From Chaetoderma sp. LZ-2023a (Eukaryota; Mollusca; Caudofoveata; Chaetodermatida; Chaetodermatidae), in assembly GCA_034401795.1 (NCBI GenBank), contig CM067369.1:139202496-139266495 (forward strand): 64,000 nucleotides of DNA. The letters run 5' to 3'. Below are positions 1 to 9,767 of the stretch, piece by piece (position 1 is the stretch's first letter; each line of letters opens with the position of its first letter). The translations under genes were made by a program, and so were the position numbers. The notes below the pieces were generated by a model. That model made no database searches, was not told where the DNA came from, and saw nothing but the letters and a program-made list of their open reading frames with translations.

Positions 1-154
1 ATTTTGTTTCACTCGGTCTATATGACAGCAAAAGACTGCTGGTATATACACAGATCAGAGTTAACCTGGACGGTGCGTACCTGGTCGAGGCCAGGCCGTT
101 TCGTACCCGGTACGTGATCTGCGTTACACCGCTCTAGTGGTCTACAAGAATGCC
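1..154. other. unassigned left edge
   Basis: I see no gene, exon or recognisable repeat here. Confidence 0.4.
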
Positions 155-218
155 CATTTGCAGATCAAGTGAAGACTAATTTTGAAAATCCAATCGTTCC
201 AGTGGAAAATTGTTAAAA
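155..218. repeat. left part of a small MITE interrupted by DIRS copy A
   Basis: The segment starts with ATTTGCAG and runs through GAAGACTAATTTT to CCAGTGGAAAATTGTTAAAA. It continues beyond copy A at 14297 with ATAGTCAGTCTTCTC...GCAAATG, which is the inverted form of its own start. The intact relative at 14405-14540 has the same order (CCAATGGTAAAATT, A-run, ATAGTCTTCCC, CTGCAAA). A third left-arm relative lies near 15435. Confidence 0.55.
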
Positions 219-260
219 TAAACGAAATCACGGATTTCTTTTTTCACGAGAGAGTTGATA

Positions 261-450
261 CTTACCTCCCTAATACTCTTTGATATTGCTAAATATCGGC
301 TTTCACTTAATAAAACACTCAGATTTAAAAAGAAAGGTGCCCATTATGGGCAGGTAGTCAGAAGTCAGTCAGGCGGATGCCAGCCCCCACCACCGCGCAT
401 GCGCCGACTAGTACTTCCTCTGACTAATTTATTGGCTGACACACATGCAA
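261..450. repeat. left terminal inverted repeat of copy A
   Basis: Begins CTTACCTCCC and is the reverse complement of about 14110-14280 with a few differences. It contains the palindrome GCGCATGCGC at 395-404, followed by ACTTCC (GGAAGT on the other strand). Together these are an NRF1-type and an ETS-type site. Confidence 0.85.
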
Positions 451-506
451 CATAATAAGAGCCTGAAGACCGAGCCTCAGTGGGGTGGGGAGGCCGGGTC
501 CGTATT

Positions 507-612
507 AGGGAGGTAAGTAACAACTCTCTCGTGAAAAAAGAAATTCGTGATTTCGTTTATTTCACTTCAAGAGTATACTTATGTACCTCCCTAATACTCT
601 TTGATATTGCCA
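507..612. repeat. internal complementary region of copy A
   Basis: The first half is the reverse complement of the element's left end and the second half that of its right end. They meet as GTTTA|TTTCAC near 560. This is the DIRS1-type internal complementary region, known in the family as the template joining the two ends in a circular intermediate. Confidence 0.85.
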
Positions 613-1159
613 GAATTCGTCAGTGAATTCGGCGGGAGGGAGGCGAGGTCAAAAGACCAGCTCTTCCCTATGCGCTTTTCTGCAATTAAGGCACTTAAAC
701 TTCTGAAATTGTGTGGAAACACAATCTGGAATAGAAAGGAAAACATCGGCTAACACAAACCGATGGCTGAGAGATGACCAAAAGTCATATGCGCGCTCCA
801 CCCCCCCCCCCCCCCCCCCCACCTCTTGGGAGGAAGACTGAATGACCTCGATGTCCCATACGCTCTCAACGTACAAGTGCCATGTACTATAGGACATTAA
901 ACAAAAAGGCTTCATTTTCGTATACTCTCAATAATGAACCACATAAAACACGTACCATCACCATATTAATAACGAAGGGTCACGTGACATTACAAAAAAC
1001 GATGGACAACACACACAAGACTGACCTTGTGGAAGATTGGTGCTGTCATCATCTCCCCATTGGTGAAGACTGATGCAGCCAATAAAGTAGATGTTTCCAT
1101 TGATTAAATGTGAAATATATAAAAAATGAGGATACCTCATCAAAATATGTACACCTAGA
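613..1159. other. 3' untranslated part of copy A
   Basis: Non-coding DNA between the complementary region and the recombinase. It has a run of 20 C at 801-820. The same position is a shorter C-run in B and C (near 6390 and 41511), so the tract is unstable. No gene is seen. Confidence 0.6.
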
Positions 1160-2215
1160 TTAGCTTTTCAAAATCGATAAGGCGAGAGGATTCGAGGTGT
1201 CACGGAGATAATGGTCGGGAAAACTTGACTCACAGTGCCACTGAGCTACTGACATAATGTCATCCACAGGTACCCCATTAAATATGGCAGTGGAAGCCAC
1301 TACACCTCGGACACTGTGAGCCTTGGCCATGTCAACGTGTTTACCTGTGGCGGATTTATGGCAAAATTGAATACACTCTACAATCCACCTGGAAATGGTG
1401 TCCTTTGACGCCCTGCCACGGGGCTCAATATATGACAACCATAATGCTGTTGGGTCCATCCGCCAATCTTGAGTACGTTGTTTGTACCGGATTAATGCTC
1501 GGACTGGACACCATAGTTTTGAATTAGGATCAAACCTAGTCAAAGCTGGTAAAATTATCGGTTGACCCAGATATTTCAAAGACTGGTTTTTCGCCATGAA
1601 ATTTATCCTGGGTAGAAGCCTAAGGCCTTCCCCTGTAACCACAAAACGGTCTGCATCGGCTGACAAGGCATGAATCTCACTCCTATGCCTAGCCGAGGCC
1701 GCAGCAAGTAAAAGTAGTTTTAAGCATCAACATTTTCATAGAAATGGAGCTTAGTGGTTCAAACGGCCTATCAGCTAGCACCTGAAGCACTAGTGATAAA
1801 CTCCAAGACGGAATCACTGGTCTTAGATTGCCCATGCCTTTGATTAAAGTATTTAATGTATTTACTTCATCACTTCCCCTATTAGCCAAGCAACTGATAA
1901 CTGTCATTAAAGCTGACTTATAGCCAGCAATAGAGTTAGGCTTGAGGCTATAGGCATCATACAGGTGACAGAGGAAATCGGCTACTACCTGAATAGATGA
2001 ATCCATTGGATTAATACATCTTTTTGGGCACCATTCTGCAAATCTGTTGATTTTATAATTATATGCTCTGGAGGTTGACCCCATCCTGGCTTTTGCCATG
2101 AACACGGCTGCTTTCTCAGAAAAGCCCTCCTTAATTCTAGATTCCATGACAACATCCACGCAGTCAATTGGAACATTGACGGATTGTTGTGAAGGTTCTT
2201 GCCCTTAATATTGTC
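1160..2215 (-). pseudogene. copy A tyrosine recombinase region (fossil)
   Basis: The translation contains the DIRS recombinase signature: a catalytic HSVRG (H-x-x-R) motif, the QWHCESSF block and the HYLRDTSNPLA tyrosine block. It is close to the open recombinase of copy B. The enzyme would integrate a circular double-stranded DNA intermediate in the nucleus without making target duplications. The frame is broken. Confidence 0.85.
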
Positions 2216-4150
2216 CATCAGAGGCAGAGGAACCGGATTGCAGAACAGAAGGTCCAGCAGATCCGTATACCATGATTGGCTGGCCAATTTGGGGCGATCA
2301 GAAGCACTTGGCACTCCTCCCGTCTGATTTTCTGAAGAATTTTTGGAATCAGGATTGCTGGAGGGAATGCATATGCATACATTCCCACCCAGCTGATAGC
2401 TAACGCATCTGTTGCGAAAGCGCTTGGATCTGGAATCGGAGAGACGTACGTCGTCATCTTCGCATTCTTCTTCGTTGCGAATAAATCTATGTTGGGTTTC
2501 CCCCAGTGGTCGAACAGACGATCCGCCACACATTGATTTAGTTGCCATTCCGTAGGTAAAACACTCATCCTTCGGCTCAATGAGTCTGCTAACAGATTTA
2601 ACCTTCCCGGAATATGAACTGGCTTCAAGGTAATCCTGTGATCCAGGCACCAACAAAGCAGTTTCCAAGTCATCATACAGAGACTGGGCGACTTCGTTCC
2701 GCCATGGCGGTTTATGTAAGTCACTACTGTTGAGTTGTCTGATCGAATTAGAACACTCTTGCCCTGAACTTTCTGTAAGAAATGTTCCAGGCCCAGGACT
2801 ACTGCTCGTAATTCCAGTAGATTGATATGTTCCTTTGACTGTTCCAGATTCCAAAGCCCTGATATCGTGGATTCTTCCAGGCAAGCTCCCCACCCCTCCA
2901 TCGATGCATCTGTATACATCGTTAACTGAGGGTGAGGAGGGGTTAACATTACCCCCGCCAGGAGATTCTCTGTCTTCAACCACCATTGAAGGTGATGAAT
3001 TAGAGGCTCCAACACTGACACGCTTGAGTCCAGCAAACCTGTACTCTGGGTCCATTGTGTCATGAGAAATAACTGGATCGGCCGCCTGCGTAAGGCTGCC
3101 TGAGGAATGACTGGTTCCAGAGAAACCATCAATCCCAGCATTCTCAGATAAACCAGTGCCAGGACATGATGACTGTTGCACACTGACTGTATTACTGAGA
3201 TGAGTATCTGTACCCTCTCCTGAGTAGGATAAACATATCCTATCTCCAGATCGAAGAACATTCCCAGGTAAACAAACTGCGGGGAAGGAGTTAGCTCTGA
3301 TTTTTGAAAATTTATTATCCAGCCTAAATCTGTGAGAGTTTTCAAAACTATCTCCATATTTGCTGATAAACTTTCCTGGTTGTGTGCTTTTAACAGCCAG
3401 TCGTCTATGTACGTGTGGACTGCTATGCTTCTCCTGCGGAGGTATGCTGTTATCGCAAGAACCACCCTGGTGAAGACCCGAGGAGCCGTAGAAATTCCGA
3501 AGGGTAACACCCTGAATTCCCACTGTCTGCCCTGGAATGCAAATCCCAGGAAGTGACGGAAACTCCTCGCTATTGGAATGTGGAAATAAGCATCCTTCAA
3601 ATCAATTGAAGCTGTCCACATTCCCTTCTCCAACCCTGCCAACACCGATCTCACAGTTTGAAACTGGGTGTGTCTATGAACTTGTTCAATGGCTTGAGGT
3701 TGAGAATTGGTCTCCACCCTCCAGTGCTTTTGGTTACCAAGAACACGGTTGAATAGAAGCCCGGGCAATTTTGTGCCGGTTGAATTGCTTCCTTGAGTAT
3801 GAGGGAATTTATTTCCTCCTCTACACACAACCGCTGATCTGGATCTCTTGGAATTTGAGTCCAGACTGGCACCAGAGACAGTCGTGATGGTGGGCCTGTT
3901 ATCCAGTCGGGATGATACCCGACTGAAAGCCATCGCAAGACTAAACGGTCCTGAGTCAACCGTTTCCACTCTTGCATGTGGTTGGCCAATCGGCCTCCCA
4001 CTGGTCCACCTAGGGAGAGAGGTGGACATAAGGAGCGCAAGAGTGGCACTGTCTCCTGGTGCAGATGCACTGGGGTAGCTCTTACTGTGGTAATCCCCCT
4101 GTCAGGTACGATTACCACGACCAGATCCTCGCATACCATGGCCTGCACCG
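2216..4150 (-). pseudogene. copy A reverse transcriptase / RNase H region (fossil)
   Basis: It encodes the RT block with the HTYIDDWLL active site (YIDD), RNase H blocks (YTDASMEGWGACLEE, RSDNSTVVTYINR, HIPGRLNLLADSLSR) and the DLFATKKNAK...YAFPP module that follows RNase H in DIRS elements. It is clearly of the same family as copy B. Open pieces remain, but the frame is broken. Confidence 0.85.
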
Positions 4151-5826
4151 CGCGCACCACGGTGCGCGGGCGGCTGCCCGCGCTGGAGGAGCCTGCGCCC
4201 CCTCGCTGCTGGCCGAAGCGCCCGCGGCCGTTGCCGACGCTGCGCTGGTGGCTGGCCTCTGACCTGGCCACCGCCACCTCGAGCCTGCAGGGGATGATAC
4301 GCAGGGGGAGCTGCGCGAACGCGCTCTCTACGGAGCACTTCAAATTGCTCACGTAATGCCCTCTGCTTATTGACCAGGGTAACCGTCTCCTGGAGATGCT
4401 TACATCCCTCACCTCCAGAGAGACCAGGACCTGTCATAGGCGTACGCAGCAGCCCATTATACAAATCCTGGGACGGGCACAAGTTGTCAAGAGCAAACGT
4501 GCGCCTCGCCCTGACACTCCTGGTTACAGACCGGGTTAAACAGTCCAAAGCCAAGTTAATTCCATCCTGGATGGCTCTCTGGACAGTCACCAGACTAGGC
4601 TGATGTAATGCGGATGCCGTTACTACCCCTTGTAACAACTGTGAGACATGCGAAAGCGCTGAAATAGATGCCCTCGAACTCTCTTCCGCATCACGTAATG
4701 TGGTGTTAGCCGAATGCAAAACGTTCGAACACAGTGCTCCCGTGTCAGACCGGGAACCTGGCCGCGTATCTCCACCCAGCGCAGCACGGTCATCCGTGCT
4801 TGGCTTCGGTACTACACCGTATAGCTGATAATGATCAGCTGTAATACGGCACCGCTTTGCCACTTTGCGGGGGGAGTTCGCTAAACGTCCATGTGCCTTA
4901 ATGGACGTCTCCGCCGCAGTGAACATATAACAATATGATCAGCTAACGGCAAAGATGGCATAGCGGTAACAGTCGGCTTTCCTGCCAGCCATGGGCGCTG
5001 GTCCCGTTGACTGGCCGACTGATCCACGGCAAGATCTGGCCTGACGTTGATTAGCCACTGACAAGCGTCAGACCGGTCTTCCTCCATGGCCACCTGTGAA
5101 TGCTCTACAAGACGAGGGCCTTCGTCATCCTCCTGAGCAATCACAGGTGTGTATGTGGCTGGAGGAACTGATACGCCTGGCAAGCCAGAGAAAGCATGCG
5201 GGCCTGAAAGAACAGGCATGCCAAACTGACTGGCTTGACCAGGAGCAGGCGCCGTTGTATTGCGTGGGGAAAATTTTGCCACACCACGGCCCTGGCCAGC
5301 ACCTGCTACACCATCGGCAAGCCGAGGTATGCGGTAAAACTGGCCATCAGATCCAGCCCGGGCTACCTTCTGCGCCGTGAACGCTACTCCTACGTGAGTA
5401 GTACCGTGGACAATGTCGCCCGTGTTCCCAGCGAGGGGTGCACGTACGTCAATGTCCATGGCGCCAGAAGGAGAACCCAGCAGATAATCCTCTTCTTCCT
5501 GGCCAGAAAGATTAGACTCCAGGTTAGCAAAGAATGCTAACCCGGACTGGCCAGAAGAGGTACCATAGGAGGAACTGGTACCTGCAGGGTGCGGATAATC
5601 CTGGCCGGTAGGCAGGTTCCAGCGACACCTGACCACGAACAACCGGCACGGCAAGCCTGCTGCCAGTGTTCTTACCGTGGATTTCACCCTCTATTAGGGC
5701 CACCTCTGAATCATGGTCGAAACCTGATAGGTCCCTAAACAGTACCGATTCAGAGGCGGGGATTATCTGCTCTGGAGCAGATGAAGAGGACAACGAAAGA
5801 TTTGGACCAGGAAGCATGCCACGAAG
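4100..5826 (-). pseudogene. copy A gag-like region, 3' part (fossil)
   Basis: The translation resembles the copy B gag: RPWLAGKPT, CRITADHYQLYGVVPKPS, RRTFALDNLCPSQDLYN, GGEGCKHLQETVTLVN and an Arg/Gly-rich tail. It is interrupted at its left-hand neighbour by copy B and continues at 12878. Broken in several places. Confidence 0.8.
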
Positions 5827-5868
5827 TAAACGAAATCTAGGATTTCTTTTTTCACGAGAGAGTTGATA

Positions 5869-6056
5869 CTTACCTCCCTAATACTTTTGATATTGCTAAA
5901 TATTGGCTTTCACTCAATAAACACTCAGATTTAAAACAGTTAGGTGCCCCTACTGGGCAGGGAGTCAGAGCGTAGTCTGGCGGATGCCAGCCCCACCACC
6001 GCGCATGCGCAGACTAGCACTTCCTCTGACTAGATTATTGGCTGACACACATGCAA
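5869..6056. repeat. left terminal inverted repeat of copy B
   Basis: The reverse complement of the right end (about 12690-12860) with almost no differences, which indicates recent insertion. It carries GCGCATGCGC at 6001-6010 and CACTTCC just after it. Confidence 0.9.
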
Positions 6057-6112
6057 CTATTAAGAGCCTGAAGACCGAGCCTCTGTGGGGTGGAGAGGCC
6101 GGGTCCGTATCT

Positions 6113-6211
6113 AGGGAGGTAAGTATCAACTCTCTCGTGAAAAAAGAAATCCTAGATTTCGTTTATTTCACTTCAAGAGTATACTTACCTCCCTAATACT
6201 TTTGATATTGC
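6113..6211. repeat. internal complementary region of copy B
   Basis: The left-end complement finishes at 6165 (...CGTTTA) and the right-end complement starts at 6166 (TTTCAC...). Its reverse complement is the joined element ends GTGAAA|TAAACG. That matches the termini deduced independently from the insertion sites. Confidence 0.9.
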
Positions 6212-6741
6212 CAGAATTCGAAAGTGAATCTGGCGGGAGGGAGGCGAGGTCAAAAGACCAGCTCATCCCTATACGCTTTTCTGCGTTTAAGGCACTTAAA
6301 CTTCTGAAACTGTAAGAAAAAACAGTCAGGATTTGACTAACCATCGGATAACACGACCGATGTATGAGAGATGACCGAATGTCATATGCGCTCCCCCCCC
6401 TCCTTCCTGGGAGGAAGAGTCGACTGACCTCAATGTCCTATACGCTCTCTACGTACAAGTGCCATGTACTACAGGACAGAGACGAAAAAGCTCCATTTTC
6501 GTAACTCTCAACAATGAACCACACAAATACACAAACCATCACCATATTAATAACGGGTAATCGTGACAATACAATCAACAACGGACAACACATGAACAAG
6601 ACTGACCTTGTTGAAAATGGCTGCTGACATCATCTTCCCATCGGTAAAGACTGATGCAGGCCCAAAAAAGTGGGTGTTTCCATAAATTAATTGTGATATA
6701 TATAAGTAATGAGGAAATCACCTCAAAAAATATAAACCGAT
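6212..6741. other. 3' untranslated part of copy B
   Basis: Non-coding sequence between the complementary region and the recombinase stop. It is similar to the same segment in A and C and includes a short C-run. No gene is seen. Confidence 0.6.
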
Positions 6742-9678
6742 TTATTTTTTCAAAACCGACAAGGCGAGAGGATTAGAGGTGTCACGGAGATAATGGTCTG
6801 TAAAACTTGACTCACAGTGCCACTGAGCCACCGACATAATATCATCCACAGGGACCCCATTAAATAGGGCCGTGGATGTCACTACGCCGCGGACACTGTG
6901 AGCCTTGGCCACGTCAACCTGCTTCCCGGTGGCGGATTTATGGCAAAACTGAATGCATTCCACAATCCACCTGGAAATGGTGTCCTTAGAAGCCCTCCCA
7001 TGGGGTTCAATATATGACAACCATAACGCTGACTGGTCGGTGCGCCATGCCGCCGTACGTTGTTTGTACCGGCGCAGCGCCCGGACGGGACACCATGCTT
7101 TAGAATTAGGATCATATCTAGTTAAAGCAGGCAAAATAATAGGTTGACCTGGATATTTCAACGACTGATTTTTAGCCAAGAAATTAATCCTAGGTAGCAG
7201 CTTAAGGCCTTCCCCTGAAACCACAAAACGGTCATCCTCGGCTGATAAGGCATGAATCTCACTCCTACGCCTAGCCGAGGCCGCAGCAATTAAAAACACA
7301 GTCTTCAGTGTTAATAGTTTCATAGAAATGGAACTAAGTGGTTCAAAAGGCTTATCACCTAGTACTTGAAGCACTAGCGATAAACTCCAAGACGGAATCA
7401 CAGGAGGATTCCTTGGTCTTAGATTGCCCATGCCTTTAATTAATACATTCAATGTATTTACTTCATCACTTCCCCTCTTAGCCAAGCAAGGAATAACAGA
7501 CATTAATGCTGACTTATAACCAGCAATAGAGTTAGGCTTGAGGCTATAGGCATCATAGAGGTGACAGAGGAAATCAGCTACTACTTGAATAGATGAATCC
7601 ATTGGATCAATACATCTTTTTGAGCACCATTCTGCAAATCTGTTGATTTTATAATTATATGCTCTGGAGGTTGACCCCCTCCTGGCTTTGGCCATAAACA
7701 TGGCTGCTTGCTCAGAAAAGCCCTCCTTAATTCTAGATTCCTTGACAACATCCACGCAGTCAATCTGAACATTGACGGATTGTTGTGAAGGGCCTTGCCC
7801 TGGAAGATAATATCGTCCATCAGAGGCAGAGGAACCGGATTGCAGACCAGAAGGTCCAGCAGATCCGTATACCATGATCGGCTTGGCCAATCCGGGGCGA
7901 TCAGAAGCACTTGGCATTCCTCTTGTCTGATTTTCTGAAGAATTTTTGGAATCAGGATTGCTGGAGGGAATGCGTATGCATACATTCTCCCCCAGCTGAT
8001 AGCTAACGCATCTGTTGCGAAAGCGCTTGGATCCGGAATCGGAGAGACGTACGTCGTCATCTTCGCATTCTTCTTCGTTGCGAACAAATCGATGTTGGGT
8101 TTCCCCCAATGGTCGAACAGACGATCCGCCACACATTGATTTAGTTGCCATTCCGTGGGTAAAACACTCATCCTTCGGCTCAATGAGTCTGCTAGCAGGT
8201 TTAACCTTCCCGGAATATGAACTGCTTTCAAGGTAATCTGGTGATCCAGACACCAACAAAGCAGTTTCCATGTCATCATACAGAGACTGGGCGACTTCGT
8301 TCCGCCCTGGCGGTTTATGTAAGTCACAACTGTTGAGTTGTCTGAACGAATAAGAACAATCTTGCCCTGAACTTTCTGTAAGAAATGTTCCAGGCCCAGG
8401 ACTACTGCTCTTAGCTCCAGTAGATTTATATGTTCCTGTGACTGTTCCAGATTCCAAAGCCCTGATATCGTGGATTCTTCCAGGCAAGCTCCCCAGCCCT
8501 CCATCGATGCATCTGTATACACAGTCACCTGAGGGTGGGGAGGGGTTAGCAAAACCCCCGGTAAGAGATTCTCTGTATTCAACCACCATTGCAGGTGGTG
8601 AATCAGAGGCGCCAACACTGACACATTCGAGTCCAGCGAACCTGTACTCTGGGTCCATTGTGTCATGAGAAACAACTGGATCGGCCGCCTGCGTAAGGCG
8701 GCCTGAGGAATGACTGGTTCCAACGAAACCATCAACCCCAGCATTCTCAAGTAAACCCGTGCCAGGACATGACGACTGTCGCACACTGACTGAATCAACG
8801 AGATGAGTATTTGAACTCTCTCCTGAGTAGGATAAACATATCCTGTCTCCAGATCGAAGAACATCCCCAGGTAAACAAACTTCTGGGATGGAGTCAGCTC
8901 TGATTTTGGGAAATTGATCATCCAGCCCAAGTCTGTGAGAATTTTCAAAACAATCTCCAGATTGGCGGACAAACTTTCCCGGGTGTGCGCTTTCAACAGC
9001 CAGTCGTCTATGTACGTGTGGACTGCTATGCTTCTCCTGCGGAGGTATGCTGTGATCGCAAGAACCACACGGGTGAAAACCCGAGGAGCCCTGGAAATTC
9101 CGAAGGGCAACACCCTGAATTCCCACTGTCTGCCCTGGAATGCAAATCTCAGGAAGCGACAGAAACTCCTGTGGATGGGGATGTGGAAATAAGCGTCCTT
9201 CAAATCTATCGACGCCGTCCACATCCCCCTCTCCAACCCCGCCAACACCGAGCGCACCGTTTCCATCTTGAAACTGGGCGTCTCGATGAACTTGTTCAAT
9301 GGCTTGAGGTTGAGAATCGGTCTCCACCCACCGGTGCGTTTTGTTACCACGAACAGGGTTGAATAGAAGCCCGGACACCTTTGTGCCGGCTGAATAGCTC
9401 CTTTTTGTACGAGGGAATTTATCTCCTCCTCGATACACAACCTTTGATCTGGATCTCTCGGAATGGGAGTCCAGACTGGCACCAGAGACAGTCGCGACGG
9501 CGGGCCTGTCATCCACTCTGGATGATACCCCACGGAAAGCCATCGCAAGACTAAACGGTCCTGAGTTAACCGTTCCCACTCTTGCATGTGGTCGGCTAGC
9601 CGGCCTCCCACCGGTCCACCTAGGGACCGCGGTGGACACAAGGCATGCAAGAGCGGCACTGTCTCCGTCGCCATACAC
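6742..9678 (-). CDS. copy B tyrosine recombinase frame (long overprinted frame)
   Basis: A 978-codon open frame. Roughly the last 330 residues are the tyrosine recombinase: SAT-like N-terminal region (TSRAYNYKINRFAEWC), the first catalytic Arg in ASARRRSEIHAL, HSVRG (H-x-x-R), QWHCESSF and the nucleophile Tyr in DHYLRD. Roughly the first 640 codons overlap the RT/RNase H gene in another frame. This frame is the same as that of gag, with only the gag terminator between them. The family's recombinase inserts the circular cDNA. The listed start is a GTG and is only the frame's first possible start, so the real protein may arise by read-through or internal initiation. Confidence 0.85.
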   Translation of the reverse strand: MYGDGDSAALACLVSTAVPRWTGGRPASRPHARVGTVNSGPFSLAMAFRGVSSRVDDRPAVATVSGASLDSHSERSRSKVVYRGGDKFPRTKRSYSAGTKVSGLLFNPVRGNKTHRWVETDSQPQAIEQVHRDAQFQDGNGALGVGGVGEGDVDGVDRFEGRLFPHPHPQEFLSLPEICIPGQTVGIQGVALRNFQGSSGFHPCGSCDHSIPPQEKHSSPHVHRRLAVESAHPGKFVRQSGDCFENSHRLGLDDQFPKIRADSIPEVCLPGDVLRSGDRICLSYSGESSNTHLVDSVSVRQSSCPGTGLLENAGVDGFVGTSHSSGRLTQAADPVVSHDTMDPEYRFAGLECVSVGASDSPPAMVVEYRESLTGGFANPSPPSGDCVYRCIDGGLGSLPGRIHDIRALESGTVTGTYKSTGAKSSSPGPGTFLTESSGQDCSYSFRQLNSCDLHKPPGRNEVAQSLYDDMETALLVSGSPDYLESSSYSGKVKPASRLIEPKDECFTHGMATKSMCGGSSVRPLGETQHRFVRNEEECEDDDVRLSDSGSKRFRNRCVSYQLGENVCIRIPSSNPDSKNSSENQTRGMPSASDRPGLAKPIMVYGSAGPSGLQSGSSASDGRYYLPGQGPSQQSVNVQIDCVDVVKESRIKEGFSEQAAMFMAKARRGSTSRAYNYKINRFAEWCSKRCIDPMDSSIQVVADFLCHLYDAYSLKPNSIAGYKSALMSVIPCLAKRGSDEVNTLNVLIKGMGNLRPRNPPVIPSWSLSLVLQVLGDKPFEPLSSISMKLLTLKTVFLIAAASARRRSEIHALSAEDDRFVVSGEGLKLLPRINFLAKNQSLKYPGQPIILPALTRYDPNSKAWCPVRALRRYKQRTAAWRTDQSALWLSYIEPHGRASKDTISRWIVECIQFCHKSATGKQVDVAKAHSVRGVVTSTALFNGVPVDDIMSVAQWHCESSFTDHYLRDTSNPLALSVLKK

Positions 9679-9767
9679 ACCGGCGTGGTCCTTACCGCGG
9701 TAAGCGCCCTGTCAGGAACGATAACCACGCCCAGATCCTCGCGCGACCCGCCCCGCCCCGCGCGCAC
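7581..9767 (-). CDS. copy B reverse transcriptase / RNase H
   Basis: A 728-residue frame. RT lies in the N-terminal half (KDAYFHIPIHRSF, QWEFRVLPFGISRAPRVF, YIDDWLLKAH active site). RNase H follows (VYTDASMEGWGACLEE, NLLELRAVVLGLEHF, RSDNSTVVTYINRQ, HIPGRLNLLADSLSR). After it comes the DLFATKKNAK...YAYAFPPAILIP module typical of DIRS elements, at the place where some DIRS carry a methyltransferase-like domain; I see no clear methyltransferase motif. The 5' end overlaps gag and the 3' two-thirds overlap the recombinase frame. It copies element RNA into DNA. Confidence 0.9.
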   Translation of the reverse strand: MRAGRGGSREDLGVVIVPDRALTAVRTTPVCMATETVPLLHALCPPRSLGGPVGGRLADHMQEWERLTQDRLVLRWLSVGYHPEWMTGPPSRLSLVPVWTPIPRDPDQRLCIEEEINSLVQKGAIQPAQRCPGFYSTLFVVTKRTGGWRPILNLKPLNKFIETPSFKMETVRSVLAGLERGMWTASIDLKDAYFHIPIHRSFCRFLRFAFQGRQWEFRVLPFGISRAPRVFTRVVLAITAYLRRRSIAVHTYIDDWLLKAHTRESLSANLEIVLKILTDLGWMINFPKSELTPSQKFVYLGMFFDLETGYVYPTQERVQILISLIQSVCDSRHVLARVYLRMLGLMVSLEPVIPQAALRRRPIQLFLMTQWTQSTGSLDSNVSVLAPLIHHLQWWLNTENLLPGVLLTPPHPQVTVYTDASMEGWGACLEESTISGLWNLEQSQEHINLLELRAVVLGLEHFLQKVQGKIVLIRSDNSTVVTYINRQGGTKSPSLCMMTWKLLCWCLDHQITLKAVHIPGRLNLLADSLSRRMSVLPTEWQLNQCVADRLFDHWGKPNIDLFATKKNAKMTTYVSPIPDPSAFATDALAISWGRMYAYAFPPAILIPKILQKIRQEECQVLLIAPDWPSRSWYTDLLDLLVCNPVPLPLMDDIIFQGKALHNNPSMFRLTAWMLSRNLELRRAFLSKQPCLWPKPGGGQPPEHIIIKSTDLQNGAQKDVLIQWIHLFK

